Shown here: piece after piece, positions 26,370 through 35,593 of the stretch | Numbering within the stretch: the first letter of the stretch is position 1 | How the letters are laid out: every line of letters begins with the position of its first letter | Source of the DNA: UBA3537 sp965662485 | Lineage (GTDB): Bacteria; Bacteroidota; Bacteroidia; Flavobacteriales; Flavobacteriaceae | NCBI GenBank assembly: GCA_965662485.1 | Contig: CBFIIL010000004.1 | Span: 1-59,038 of the forward strand | Reading direction: 5' to 3' | DNA length: 59,038 nucleotides | The notes under the pieces: model-generated | What the model saw: only the letters and a program-made list of their open reading frames with translations | Told to the model about the DNA's origin: nothing | Database searches by the model: none | Translations under genes and position numbers: made by a program

Positions 26370-26396
26370 CAAATATAACTAATAAATCAATTTCAA
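26370..26396 (-). promoter_or_regulatory. Promoter of the desaturase gene
   Basis: On the minus strand TTG (26396-26394) is followed after 16 bases by TATATTTG (26377-26370), an exact -7 match. The spacing is one base shorter than the usual range. Confidence 0.5.
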
Positions 26397-26431
26397 AAGG
26401 AGACTTTCAAAATTTATAATAGATTTATGAC

Positions 26432-26439
26432 TATTTTTG
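26432..26439 (+). promoter_or_regulatory. -7 box of rsmG
   Basis: TATTTTTG matches TAnnTTTG, 16 bases before the rsmG start. No -33 TTG is seen. Confidence 0.45.
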
Positions 26440-26455
26440 TTCAAATTTATTTTTT

Positions 26456-27076
26456 ATGGATGTAATTCTAAAATATTTCCCCGAATTATCGGATGTTCAA
26501 AAGCAACAATTTGAAGCATTACAAGGGGCGTATGAGGATTGGAATTCTAAAATTAATGTTATTTCACGCAAGGATATCCAGTCTTTATATACTAAACATA
26601 TTTTACATTCATTGGCTATTGCAAAAGTTGTAAAATTTCATCCCAATGCAAAGATTTTGGATGTAGGAACAGGGGGAGGTTTTCCAGGAATACCTTTGGC
26701 AATTCTATTTCCAAAAGCCAGATTTCATTTAGTTGATAGCATTCAAAAAAAAGTAAAAGTTGTTGCAGCGGTATCTCAAGCGATTCAACTAAAAAATGTA
26801 ACTTTCGAGCACACACGAGCTGAAGCTGTTCAAGGGCGTTTTGACTTTGTTGTTAGTCGCGCTGTTACTACGATGCCCAGTTTTGTAAAATGGGTGAAAA
26901 ATAAAATTAAAAAAGAACAATTACACCCACTTTCAAATGGAATTTTATATCTCAAGGGAGGCGATCTAAAAGAAGAATTATCATCCTTTGATAAAACTTC
27001 GATCTATAATATTCATGATTTTTTTGAGGAAGATTTTTTTGAAACAAAAAAGGTAGTTCACTTACCTTTAAAATAA
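26456..27076 (+). CDS. rsmG: 16S rRNA (guanine-527-N7)-methyltransferase RsmG
   Basis: SAM-dependent methyltransferase that modifies G527 in the 530 loop of 16S rRNA. The sequence has the family start (YFPELSDVQKQQFEALQGAY and NVISRKD), the SAM loop ILDVGTGGGFPGIPLAI, the acidic motif HLVDSIQKKVKVV and VVSRAVTTMPSFVKW. It is 206 residues, the usual length. It converges on the DUF6029 gene with three bases between stop codons and no hairpin. Confidence 0.95.
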   Translation: MDVILKYFPELSDVQKQQFEALQGAYEDWNSKINVISRKDIQSLYTKHILHSLAIAKVVKFHPNAKILDVGTGGGFPGIPLAILFPKARFHLVDSIQKKVKVVAAVSQAIQLKNVTFEHTRAEAVQGRFDFVVSRAVTTMPSFVKWVKNKIKKEQLHPLSNGILYLKGGDLKEELSSFDKTSIYNIHDFFEEDFFETKKVVHLPLK

Positions 27077-27079
27077 ATT

Positions 27080-28855
27080 TTAAAATGTTGTGATAAAGTT
27101 TACAGTAACTCCAGTATTCTGGCTGACTGGTCTGCAAATTCCACCAACACACAGTAAACCACCTCTTTGTCTCCCGTAATTAATTGCAAAGCGTGAGGAG
27201 CCTTTTGTGTAACTTCCACCCAAATTAAAAAAGTGAATTTTAGTATCTTGGTCGATTTTACTGTCTTCATAATTGTAGGAGTCATTAACGTAAACTCCAA
27301 ACTTAGAATTGAAAAAATATTCTACAGTTCCACCCATCCAATTTCTTGCATCATCGTTGGTAGAAAGATGTTGAAGTTCTAAACGTAGCGATTTACCTTT
27401 TCCAAATTTATATGTTCCGTCTATAACACCAATTCGTGCGCGTACAGTGCTGTTATCGGCCTTAGATTCTAAAACACTTTTATTGTAGTAAAGATTGATA
27501 AAAGTAAAAATTGATTTTAATCTTTTATTCCATTTTTTTCGAATCTCAAAGTTTAAATCTGAATATAATTTATTCTTAAAATTTATAAATTCTGTTTCAT
27601 AGGTCAAATTATCACTTACAAAATATGGTATACCTGTAGGGTCGGAATAATTACTGGCCAAATTTGCCCAATAAGACATGTTAAAATTCACTTTTGTGCC
27701 ATATTTTCCACCTAAAAAACTTCCTTTTCTTATATTAAAAAAAACATCTACAAAATTCCCAATTTCACCTGCTTTGACGAGAGGAGATTCATAGTTTTCA
27801 ATAAATAATCCAGGTTGAGATTGGTATAAATAGATATTTGCTAATGTGTAGTCATGTTGTTTTGAAAGAGCTGGTAAATAATTCACACTCAATTGATTAG
27901 TGGGATTGTTATTCGCATTACTTTGCGCACGCTCAGAAAACCAGCGCATATTTTCTAAACGTCTAAAATTGTAACTTACCCCAAATCCCTTCTGGCTATA
28001 GCCAGCTGTCCAGCTAAGAGCATTGCCTTTGAATGTTTCATTTTCTGAAAACGTAACAATATTTGGTATGATGTTATTGAGTCTTAAATCTTTACTTTTT
28101 TTAACATATTCTATGTTTGTGTAGAAATTTTTATTGGTGTAGTCGAGTCGCGCCGAAAAAGCATTGACAAGCTCAGGAATATCGCTGGTTATTGATTCAT
28201 CGGATTTTAAATAGGATTCATTTTTTCCAACATAACTAAGTCCTAGTACAAGATTACTTGATGGTAAAATATCAAAGGTACTAGAGATGTCAATTTCTGT
28301 ATCAACTCCAAAAATATCACCATCAGAGACGTCAAAACCCTTTCGTTGTCTTCCATACAAAGTTGTGATTTTAATGGAATTTGAAGGGTAATATATGATT
28401 CGTGCACCTCGCATAGCGGTATTGACGCCCAAAGCACGATCTTCCCAAGACCTCAAAATCAATCCGCTTCCAAATTGTTCATAAAAATATCCAAGAGTAA
28501 TATCGATTTTTTTTGTAGTAAAGCGTAAATAGTACGTGGCTAAGCCAAAATCTTTGTCATATAATTTACTATTGTTGAGTAAATTTTCGGGAGCATAACT
28601 TTCAAGTTGTAACCCTGCAGAAAATTGATTTGAAATTGAATAATCTAGTCTTAAAAAATTTGTAGAACGAAGATGTTCTTCTTCTTCAAAGTCTCCAAAT
28701 TTTGAATCATTCAAGTACCACTGAGAATTAGATTCATAACTAGTCCTTAAGTTGTTTTTAAAGCTTTGAAAAAAAGAATTAGTATGCTTTTGATCTTGAC
28801 TAAAACTAATTAAAGTAAGAAACAAAAAACAAGTTACAAGTGTTTTTTTTATCAT
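27080..28855 (-). CDS. DUF6029 family protein, predicted outer membrane beta-barrel
   Basis: A 591-residue exported protein with a signal peptide (MIKKTLVTCFLFLTLISFSQ) and a repeating pattern of alternating hydrophobic strands with aromatic girdles, ending VTVNFITTF, as expected of an outer-membrane barrel. I assign it to DUF6029 from resemblance to flavobacterial family members; no biochemical role is known to me. Near the C-terminus VGGICRPVSQ contains cysteine, in the region GGLLCVGGICRP, with a C-x4-C pair that could form a disulfide. It lies just downstream of a TlpA-like thioredoxin (36-base gap), which suggests a joint envelope role. Confidence 0.75.
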   Translation of the reverse strand: MIKKTLVTCFLFLTLISFSQDQKHTNSFFQSFKNNLRTSYESNSQWYLNDSKFGDFEEEEHLRSTNFLRLDYSISNQFSAGLQLESYAPENLLNNSKLYDKDFGLATYYLRFTTKKIDITLGYFYEQFGSGLILRSWEDRALGVNTAMRGARIIYYPSNSIKITTLYGRQRKGFDVSDGDIFGVDTEIDISSTFDILPSSNLVLGLSYVGKNESYLKSDESITSDIPELVNAFSARLDYTNKNFYTNIEYVKKSKDLRLNNIIPNIVTFSENETFKGNALSWTAGYSQKGFGVSYNFRRLENMRWFSERAQSNANNNPTNQLSVNYLPALSKQHDYTLANIYLYQSQPGLFIENYESPLVKAGEIGNFVDVFFNIRKGSFLGGKYGTKVNFNMSYWANLASNYSDPTGIPYFVSDNLTYETEFINFKNKLYSDLNFEIRKKWNKRLKSIFTFINLYYNKSVLESKADNSTVRARIGVIDGTYKFGKGKSLRLELQHLSTNDDARNWMGGTVEYFFNSKFGVYVNDSYNYEDSKIDQDTKIHFFNLGGSYTKGSSRFAINYGRQRGGLLCVGGICRPVSQNTGVTVNFITTF

Positions 28856-28891
28856 TTTTGTTTAATATAATTTTAAATAATTTAAACTATT

Positions 28892-29374
28892 TTATTGACT
28901 AAATTTTAAAATCTGCTCATAAAGTTCATCTTCATAACCAGGGGTGTATCCTGTGTGTTTGTATACCATAAGACCATTTTTTACAATAACTGTGTAGGGT
29001 ACAGTGCTAACGCCAAATGCCCTTTTTAGTTCGCTGTTTTCATCCAATAGGATTTCAAATTCCCAACCTTTTCCATCAACCATTGGTTTAATGCGTTTTG
29101 AAGTTCTTGAATCATCGATAGAGATTGCAAAGTACTTTACATCTGTTTCGCTAACCCAATCCTCATAAACTTCAGCCACAGCATCCAGTTCATTTTTACA
29201 CGGTACGCACCATGTCGCCCACAACGAAATAATCATTAATTGATTCTCTTGAGCAATTTGATTTGTATTGATAAATTGTCCTGAAAGTGTTTTCAATTCA
29301 ATACTTGGCAATGGACTTTGTGCTTGTGTAAAAAATCCCAAAAATAGTATAAACAGATATTTTTTCTTGTTCAT
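28892..29374 (-). CDS. TlpA-family thioredoxin-like protein, exported
   Basis: Thiol-disulfide oxidoreductase of about 160 residues with a signal peptide (MNKKKYLFILFLGFFTQAQS) and a thioredoxin fold. The redox pair is C56-VP-C59 in LWATWCVPCKNE, and the cis-proline loop is STVPYTVIV. I start it at the ATG at 29374 because this puts the signal peptide at the N-terminus; the longer frame to 29398 adds eight residues of no clear use. TlpA-like proteins act in the periplasm to reduce or exchange cysteines. The neighbours are a cysteine-bearing barrel (DUF6029) downstream and, divergently, an Omp28-like lipoprotein that also carries CxxC. Confidence 0.88.
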   Translation of the reverse strand: MNKKKYLFILFLGFFTQAQSPLPSIELKTLSGQFINTNQIAQENQLMIISLWATWCVPCKNELDAVAEVYEDWVSETDVKYFAISIDDSRTSKRIKPMVDGKGWEFEILLDENSELKRAFGVSTVPYTVIVKNGLMVYKHTGYTPGYEDELYEQILKFSQ

Positions 29375-29503
29375 TATTGTTGAATTTAAAATAAACATTA
29401 AATTTACGAATAATTTAATAAATCATATAATTGTTTGTTATTTTAATAATGATATCAAACAATAATTAAATAAATTGCAAAAAACAATTAAAAAAACTTT
29501 TTT

Positions 29504-30622
29504 ATGAAAAATGTATTAAATACTTTATCATTATCTGGCCTATTATTGTTTCTTTCTTGTTCAGGAGATGACGGATCGGCATCTGCAAATCAAAACCCAC
29601 CCGATAACTCTGTTTCGTCGATTAGTTTGAGCTTCAATAAAACATCTTATCTAGCGGGTGAATATGGGTTTTATGTTGTAAGAGATGACCAGAACAATGT
29701 AATTACGGATGAGGCATTTGTCACTGTAAATGGTACAGAAGTTGAAACAAATCCGTTTGGTTTTGAAACATCTGGGACATACACCTTTGTAGCCACTTAC
29801 GAAAATATAACTTCTAATAGTGTAACATTTGAAATAGAAAGCGCTTCTGAATATAGTGATACTTCAAGTTTCTCTTCTTCTGATACCCCTAACTCATTTA
29901 CAAAAAAAGTTTTATTGGAAGATTTTACAGGGACATGGTGTCCAAATTGTCCTCCAGCAGCAGCAGCTGTGAAAAGCGCTGTTGATGGAAACTCTAATGT
30001 TTTTGGTGTAGGATATCATGACGGCGATCCAATGCAAATCGAAGAAACAATGTTTTGGTCTGGTTATTATCATGTAACAGGATTTCCAACAGTTTATGTT
30101 AATGGTCCAGATACTCGTTGGAATTTCCCAAATATGGCTCAAGTGAATTCAGAACTTACAGAAGAGGCAACTGTTGGATTGGCACTAGAAGGCGAAGTTG
30201 TTGGTGGTAAGTTAGATTTGGAAGTTAGTGTTGGATTTAAAACAACACCAGAAGAAGAAGTTAAGCTTATGATATATTTGATTGAAGCTACACAAACTTC
30301 TGAATCAGCCCAAGCAGGTTCTTCACAAGGTATTAATTATGTTCACAACGACGTATTGTTAGAAGTTTACACCGATAAGTTAGGAGATGTAATTCCATCG
30401 AATAATACCACTGCAGGCGGAGTTTACACACGTACTATTACAGGGCTAGATCTCCCGTCTAATGTTATTGATGTTACTAACTTGAAGCTGGTAGCTTTTG
30501 TTCGAAATACATATACAAAAACTTTTGTAGACTATTTTAATACCACTTGGGAGAATTCTCCACATTATGATATTTATAATGTCCAAGAAGTACATCTAGG
30601 TGAATCTGCTTCTTTTGACTAA
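29504..30622 (+). CDS. Omp28-related outer membrane lipoprotein with CxxC motif
   Basis: A 372-residue exported protein. The signal ends GLLLFLSC, with Cys19 as the likely lipid anchor, followed by an acidic GDDGS stretch. Residues 40-112 look like an Ig-like domain (SFNKTSYLAGEYGFYVV ... GTYTFVATYENITSN). From about 135 on it is an Omp28-type thioredoxin-like domain with C146-PN-C149 (LEDFTGTWCPNCPP) and YHVTGFPTVYVNG, where the proline is the expected cis-Pro. The role is unknown. The divergent TlpA-like gene is 129 bases away. A strong two-way hairpin follows the stop. Confidence 0.85.
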   Translation: MKNVLNTLSLSGLLLFLSCSGDDGSASANQNPPDNSVSSISLSFNKTSYLAGEYGFYVVRDDQNNVITDEAFVTVNGTEVETNPFGFETSGTYTFVATYENITSNSVTFEIESASEYSDTSSFSSSDTPNSFTKKVLLEDFTGTWCPNCPPAAAAVKSAVDGNSNVFGVGYHDGDPMQIEETMFWSGYYHVTGFPTVYVNGPDTRWNFPNMAQVNSELTEEATVGLALEGEVVGGKLDLEVSVGFKTTPEEEVKLMIYLIEATQTSESAQAGSSQGINYVHNDVLLEVYTDKLGDVIPSNNTTAGGVYTRTITGLDLPSNVIDVTNLKLVAFVRNTYTKTFVDYFNTTWENSPHYDIYNVQEVHLGESASFD

Positions 30623-30640
30623 TTTGTTTAAATTCACATA

Positions 30641-30672
30641 AAAAAAGCCACTCTTTTAAGAGTGGCTTTTTT
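30641..30672. terminator. Bidirectional terminator between the Omp28-like gene and pruA
   Basis: The stem AAAAAAGCCACTCTT pairs perfectly with AAGAGTGGCTTTTTT across two T residues. It is the one convergent junction of the window with a clear hairpin, serving the gene ending at 30622 (+) and pruA ending at 30690 (-). Confidence 0.92.
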
Positions 30673-30689
30673 ATTAGATATATCTCTCT

Positions 30690-32315
30690 TTAATCTAAAA
30701 AAGGATATTTGTAATCTGTAGGAGTTACAAAAGTCTCCTTGATCATTCGAGGTGAAATCCAACGTAATAAATTTTGAGCTGAACCGGCTTTATCATTTGT
30801 TCCAGAAGCTCTTGCACCTCCAAATGGTTGTTGTCCGACAACAGCACCTGTTGGTTTATCATTAATATAAAAATTACCTGCTGCATTCACCAAAGCTTCT
30901 GTGGCTTGATTGGCGGCATAACGATCTGTGGAGAAAATAGCACCAGTAAGTGCATACTCACTAGTTTCGTCTACCAATGCTAAGGTTTTAGCATAGTCTT
31001 TATCATCATATATATAAATCGTAATCACTGGCCCAAAAAGTTCCGTACACATGGTTTCGTACTTTGGATTTGTTGTCAAAATAACCGTTGGTTCTATAAA
31101 ATACCCTTTGCTTTTGTCATAGCTTCCTCCTGCAATGATTTCTGCATCAGAATTATTTTTTGCAGCGTCTATATATTTTGCAATTTTATCGAAAGACCCT
31201 TCATGTATAACGGCAGTCATAAAGTTTGATAAATCCTCTGGGCTTCCTATTTTTATGGATTTAATATCTTCTAAAAGAAAAGATTTGACCTCTGGCCATA
31301 GACTTTCTGGAATGTAGGCGCGAGAAGCGGCACTACATTTTTGCCCTTGAAATTCGAAAGCACCTCTTACAATCCCTGTTGCAACTTGTTTTGGATTTGC
31401 AGATTGATGAGCTACAATAAAGTCTTTTCCGCCTGTTTCTCCTACAATTCTTGGGTAGGTTTTATAATTATGAATGTTAGTTCCTATTTGTTTCCATAAT
31501 TCTTTAAATATAAAAGTAGAACCTGTAAAATGAAGGCCTGAAAAATCAGGGCTAGAAAGTACAGTGTTAGTAATCATTACTGGATCGCCAAAAACAACAT
31601 TAATGACTCCAGGAGGAACTCCTGCTTCATTAAAAACATCCATTATGACTTTTGCAGAATATATCTGACTATCACTTGGCTTCCAAACAACCACATTGCC
31701 CATTAAAGCCATACACGCTGGAAGATTTCCAGCTATTGCAGTAAAATTAAATGGCGTTACTGCGTAAGTGAATCCTTCTAACGGTCGGTATTCAATTCTA
31801 TTCCAAGCATCACTTGTACTATTAGGTTGATCAGCATAAATTTCTGTCATAAATTGTACATTGAATCTCAAAAAGTCAATAAACTCACATGCGGCGTCAA
31901 TTTCAGCTTGATGTACAGTTTTTGATTGTGCCATCATTGTGGCTGCATTTATTTTTGCTCTGTATGGGCCGGCAATCAGTTCTGCAGTACGAAGAAAAAT
32001 ACCTGCACGTTGTTCCCAAGGTAAGTTGGCCCAACTTTTTCTGGCTTCCAAAGCTGTAGAAATTGCGAGTTCTACATGTTCTTTATTGGCGGTATGATAG
32101 GTTCCAACACTATGTTGATGATCATGTGGAGGGCTCATGGTTTGAGTGTCTCCAGATTTTATATGTTCTCCATTGATGTAAAGAGGAACTTCAATTTTTG
32201 AGTTAAACATTGATTTGTAGGCTTGCAATACGTTTTCGCGTTCTTTAGTGCCAGGCGCATATGATAAAACGGGTTCGTTTTTTGCTACTGGAACCTTAAA
32301 AAATCCTTTTCCCAT
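30690..32315 (-). CDS. pruA: L-glutamate gamma-semialdehyde dehydrogenase (P5C dehydrogenase)
   Basis: Oxidises glutamate-5-semialdehyde to glutamate with NAD+, the second step of proline breakdown. It is a 541-residue aldehyde dehydrogenase of the mono-functional PruA group (human ALDH4A1-like). The active-site blocks are visible: AVTPFNFTAIAGN (Asn), VGETGGKDFIVAH (Glu) and EFQGQKCSAASRAYIP (catalytic Cys). Other family marks are the start GFFKVPVAKNEPVLSYAPG and the end QPFGGARASGTNDKAGS. No proline dehydrogenase gene is in the window. The apaG gene lies 72 bases upstream on the same strand. Confidence 0.95.
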   Translation of the reverse strand: MGKGFFKVPVAKNEPVLSYAPGTKERENVLQAYKSMFNSKIEVPLYINGEHIKSGDTQTMSPPHDHQHSVGTYHTANKEHVELAISTALEARKSWANLPWEQRAGIFLRTAELIAGPYRAKINAATMMAQSKTVHQAEIDAACEFIDFLRFNVQFMTEIYADQPNSTSDAWNRIEYRPLEGFTYAVTPFNFTAIAGNLPACMALMGNVVVWKPSDSQIYSAKVIMDVFNEAGVPPGVINVVFGDPVMITNTVLSSPDFSGLHFTGSTFIFKELWKQIGTNIHNYKTYPRIVGETGGKDFIVAHQSANPKQVATGIVRGAFEFQGQKCSAASRAYIPESLWPEVKSFLLEDIKSIKIGSPEDLSNFMTAVIHEGSFDKIAKYIDAAKNNSDAEIIAGGSYDKSKGYFIEPTVILTTNPKYETMCTELFGPVITIYIYDDKDYAKTLALVDETSEYALTGAIFSTDRYAANQATEALVNAAGNFYINDKPTGAVVGQQPFGGARASGTNDKAGSAQNLLRWISPRMIKETFVTPTDYKYPFLD

Positions 32316-32387
32316 AGGTGTAGTATTAAGATAATATTAGTCAGTAAAATTACGATTTATGATGGAATTTTAGCATATGAAGTAAAA

Positions 32388-32774
32388 TTAATTTTGAGCA
32401 AATTCTGCACAAAGTTTAAAGGTTGGGATATTTGCTTTAAATGTATCATTTACATAAAGGTCTACCATAGTATATGTGCCCTTCATTGAGCCAAAAGGAG
32501 ATTTTAATGTGCATCCCGAATTATATACATACGACTCATTAGGTTGTATAATCGGTTGATCGCCAACAACTCCGTCACCTTCTACTTTTTCTTTTGAATT
32601 TAAAGCATCACAGATATGCCAAGTTCTTGAAAGAAGTTGCGCTGGATTTGGGCGTTCATTTTTAATTTTTATTACATAACTGAAAGCAAATTGAATAACT
32701 TCTTTGTTGTAAAAAGTACCTTCAAAATGTGTTTCCACAGATACTTTTATGCCATTTGTAATTTGATGTACCAT
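32388..32774 (-). CDS. apaG: ApaG/Co2+-Mg2+ efflux-associated domain protein
   Basis: A 128-residue protein of the ApaG (DUF525) family, a fibronectin-like beta sandwich. The family marks are the N-terminal VSVETHFEG, the FAFSYVIKIKNERP strand and the core VVGDQPIIQPNESYVYNSGCTLKSP. The role is not settled: apaG lies by apaH in enterobacteria and is linked to cobalt resistance. It is 19 bases downstream of the DUF5103 gene, as is common in flavobacteria. Confidence 0.92.
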   Translation of the reverse strand: MVHQITNGIKVSVETHFEGTFYNKEVIQFAFSYVIKIKNERPNPAQLLSRTWHICDALNSKEKVEGDGVVGDQPIIQPNESYVYNSGCTLKSPFGSMKGTYTMVDLYVNDTFKANIPTFKLCAEFAQN

Positions 32775-32793
32775 ATTTTGAGGTTGATTTAAA

Positions 32794-34047
32794 TTAATTT
32801 GTGATTTGAATAGAATTAGCCTCCCCTAATCCGATAATTTTATCGTAACGCGCGCCTAAATCTCTATAATAAACAATGACTTTATAATTGTTTTCTGTTT
32901 CATCAAAATTACCACTAACAGCACCTTCAAACAGCGTGTTGTCATCATCTACAACAACATATTTGTAGTTGTAAAAACCTTGTTTTAATAGCACTGAGAG
33001 TTCGTAAACTCCTTTCTCTACATTAAATGTCATTTTGTTGTCTTCACTGATGCTAAAGTTGTTGAATCCGCCATAAACATAAACGGATTGATTCAAAAAT
33101 TCTTCAGTAAGTAATGAAAAATGAACATAGGTATAATCGGCTTCAATGCTAGGATCTTGACGATCTAAAACAGTAATTTTAAATCCACCATTAATATCGG
33201 GGTTGTAGGTGTATTTCCTTAAACTTCTATCAATATCTGTGTAAAGATAACTATGATATAGGTCTTGTAAATCAGTGTATTGAACACCTAGGTTTGCCAT
33301 ACGAACATCTTTGTTTTCAAAAAACAAATATTCATTTCCACCCCAAAATAAGGAGTTGTCATTGTACCTATATACCAATTCATTGCCTAATGTATACTGA
33401 GGTTTTAAGTCATAAATCGCAGTTTTTAGGTTGTTGTTTTGCACTACAACGGTTTTTACAGTTTCTTTAGGATTGTTTAAATTCAAACTGTTTGATTTTA
33501 TGCTAAAGTCTACGGTCTGTGCCTCATTTATTAGCGCTACATTTCTGGATCTTTTAATTTGAACTCCAACACCAACTTGTTGCTCCATTATCATGAATTT
33601 TCTACTAAAAACTAAATCATCGTTTTCATCAAAAATTTTGATGAGATAATTTCCAGAAACTTTTAGTCGTGTTTGTGGGTTTGGAATTTGTAGTCTGTAA
33701 TGCGAATAGATTTGATAAGTATTAAATGAATTTTCATAGTTAAAAATCCTTAGGTTATCCATACCATCAAGATACTCTGACTTCATCAAACGAGAAGGTG
33801 TCCAGTCGTAATCAAAATGTTCTATAACATAATAAAAATCTTCTTCAAGATTGTTAAGTACATCAAATTCCAGATAAATACGCTCGTTCAAATTTATAAT
33901 AGGAAGGATAGAAATGTTTTTTTGACTTCCAAACGTAATTGTTTTGATATCATTAGGAGGGTCAACTTCTTCTACTTGGCCTATTAAAATACAACACGAA
34001 AGGAGTAGAGAAATATTCAAAAAAATAATACGATAGGATTTGAGCAT
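32794..34047 (-). CDS. DUF5103 domain-containing protein, exported
   Basis: A 417-residue exported protein conserved in Bacteroidota, of unknown function. A hydrophobic N-terminal signal (IIFLNISLLLSCCILIGQ) includes a LSCC stretch that could be a lipobox. The following all-beta sequence (TITFGSQKNISILPIINLNER, then YDWTPSRLMKSEYLDG) is typical of the family, and the last 100 residues resemble a carbohydrate-binding-like fold (SVYVYGGFNNFSI, YNYKYVVVDDD). It precedes apaG and pruA on the minus strand and is divergent from nqrA. Confidence 0.8.
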   Translation of the reverse strand: MLKSYRIIFLNISLLLSCCILIGQVEEVDPPNDIKTITFGSQKNISILPIINLNERIYLEFDVLNNLEEDFYYVIEHFDYDWTPSRLMKSEYLDGMDNLRIFNYENSFNTYQIYSHYRLQIPNPQTRLKVSGNYLIKIFDENDDLVFSRKFMIMEQQVGVGVQIKRSRNVALINEAQTVDFSIKSNSLNLNNPKETVKTVVVQNNNLKTAIYDLKPQYTLGNELVYRYNDNSLFWGGNEYLFFENKDVRMANLGVQYTDLQDLYHSYLYTDIDRSLRKYTYNPDINGGFKITVLDRQDPSIEADYTYVHFSLLTEEFLNQSVYVYGGFNNFSISEDNKMTFNVEKGVYELSVLLKQGFYNYKYVVVDDDNTLFEGAVSGNFDETENNYKVIVYYRDLGARYDKIIGLGEANSIQITN

Positions 34048-34135
34048 ATCTTAATTTTAGTAGGTAAATATAAGTAAAAATTGCTGCTTTGTTAAAATCT
34101 AAAATTTAACAAAAAAAATCCGTTTAAATGTTGTG

Positions 34136-34163
34136 TTGTATGCACTTTTAATTTGTAAATTTG
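34136..34163 (+). promoter_or_regulatory. Promoter of the nqr operon
   Basis: TTG at 34136-34138, 17 bases, then TAAATTTG at 34156-34163: an exact match to the Bacteroidota consensus in sequence and spacing. It leaves a leader of about 30 bases before the nqrA ATG. Confidence 0.75.
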
Positions 34164-34199
34164 CTCGATTTTTAGATACAAATTTCAATAACAAAATAT

Positions 34200-35555
34200 A
34201 TGTCAAACGACATTCGAATAAAAAAAGGTCTGGACATCAAATTAGTAGGAGAAGCTGCGCTGACCAAAACCAACGCCATAAAAAGCAACTTTTATACGAT
34301 TCGACCTGAAGACTTCCACGGTGTAACACCAAAATTATTAGTAAAAGCAAATCAAAAAGTACAAGCAGGTGAGCCTCTATTTTTTGATAAATCCAATGAA
34401 GAGATCAAATTTGTTTCTCCAGTTTCTGGTGAGATTATTGAAATCTCTCGAGGCGAAAAACGCCGTATTTTGGAAATAAAAATTAAAGCTGATAAAGTTT
34501 TAACATTTGTTGAATACAAAAAATTGAACCTTAGCAAAGCAAAATCAGAGGATATCAAAGCACTTTTGCTTGCTTCTGGGTGTTGGCCATTTGTAAAGCA
34601 GCGTCCATATGATGTGATTGCAGATCCAAGTCGTACACCAAAATCAATTTTTGTTTCAGCTCATGCCACAGCACCGCTAGCAGCAGACTATAATTTTACA
34701 CTAAAAGGAAAAGAAACTGAATTGCAAGCCGCAGTGTCTGCGTTGTCCAAGCTTACAGATGGAGCAGTACATGTTGGGATTCCAAAGGATGCACACTCGT
34801 CTTTTACAAATTTGGAAGAGATTTTAACGCACAAAGTTTCTGGACCCCATCCCTCTGGAAATGTAGGAACTTTGATCAATAAAATTGATCCTATAAATAA
34901 GGGCGAGATAGTGTGGACAGTAACACCTCAAGATTTAGTAATTATTGGAGAGTTGCTTTTAACAGGGAAGTTCAATGCAGAGCGAACCATTGCTTTGGTG
35001 GGCTCCCAAATTGAGCAACCACGTTATTTGACAACAAGAATTGGAAGTGAAGTAGCAACAATGATTTATGATCGAGGTATACAAAAAGATGCACATGCGC
35101 GTATCATTTCTGGTAATGTTCTTTCGGGAAAAGAAGTAAAACCTGACGGTCATTTGGATTATTATAGCGATGTAATTTCTGTAATTCCAGAAGGTGATGA
35201 TTACGAATTTTTTGGGTGGAACAAGCCAGTTTTTAATAAAGTTTCTACGTCTAGAGCGTTAACTTTTTCGTGGTTAACACCAAATAAAAAATTCGATTTG
35301 AATACGAATACAAATGGAGAGCACAGGGCTTTTGTAATTACAGGATCCTATGAAGAAGTATTTCCACTAGATATTTATCCAATGCAAATTTTAAAGGCAT
35401 GTATGTATAAAGACCTTGACGAAATGGAAGCATTAGGAATGTATGAGGTTGCACCTGAAGATTTTGCGCTAACAGAATTCGTTTGTGTTTCAAAACAACC
35501 ACATCAAAAAATAATAAGAGAAGGATTAGATTTAATGATTAAAGAAATTGGATAA
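34200..35555 (+). CDS. nqrA: Na+-translocating NADH:quinone reductase subunit A
   Basis: Peripheral subunit of the sodium-pumping NADH dehydrogenase, thought to help bind quinone. The N-terminus is IRIKKGLDIKLVGEA, followed by the family DFHGVTPKLLVKANQKVQAGEP and a lipoyl-like FVSPVSGEIIEISRGEKR segment. Other marks are HPSGNVGTLINKIDP and the C-terminal YPMQILKACMYKDLDEMEALG. It is 451 residues, the usual size. It is the first of six consecutive nqr genes in the canonical A-B-C-D-E-F order and has a good promoter. Confidence 0.97.
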   Translation: MSNDIRIKKGLDIKLVGEAALTKTNAIKSNFYTIRPEDFHGVTPKLLVKANQKVQAGEPLFFDKSNEEIKFVSPVSGEIIEISRGEKRRILEIKIKADKVLTFVEYKKLNLSKAKSEDIKALLLASGCWPFVKQRPYDVIADPSRTPKSIFVSAHATAPLAADYNFTLKGKETELQAAVSALSKLTDGAVHVGIPKDAHSSFTNLEEILTHKVSGPHPSGNVGTLINKIDPINKGEIVWTVTPQDLVIIGELLLTGKFNAERTIALVGSQIEQPRYLTTRIGSEVATMIYDRGIQKDAHARIISGNVLSGKEVKPDGHLDYYSDVISVIPEGDDYEFFGWNKPVFNKVSTSRALTFSWLTPNKKFDLNTNTNGEHRAFVITGSYEEVFPLDIYPMQILKACMYKDLDEMEALGMYEVAPEDFALTEFVCVSKQPHQKIIREGLDLMIKEIG

Positions 35556-35593
35556 CAATTCATTTTCAAACTAACGTGAAAAATAAATAACAC

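Noticed and set aside
32794..34047. DUF5103 gene as part of the nqr locus
   Set aside because: It is divergent from nqrA, has its own upstream region, and is linked with apaG and pruA on the minus strand.
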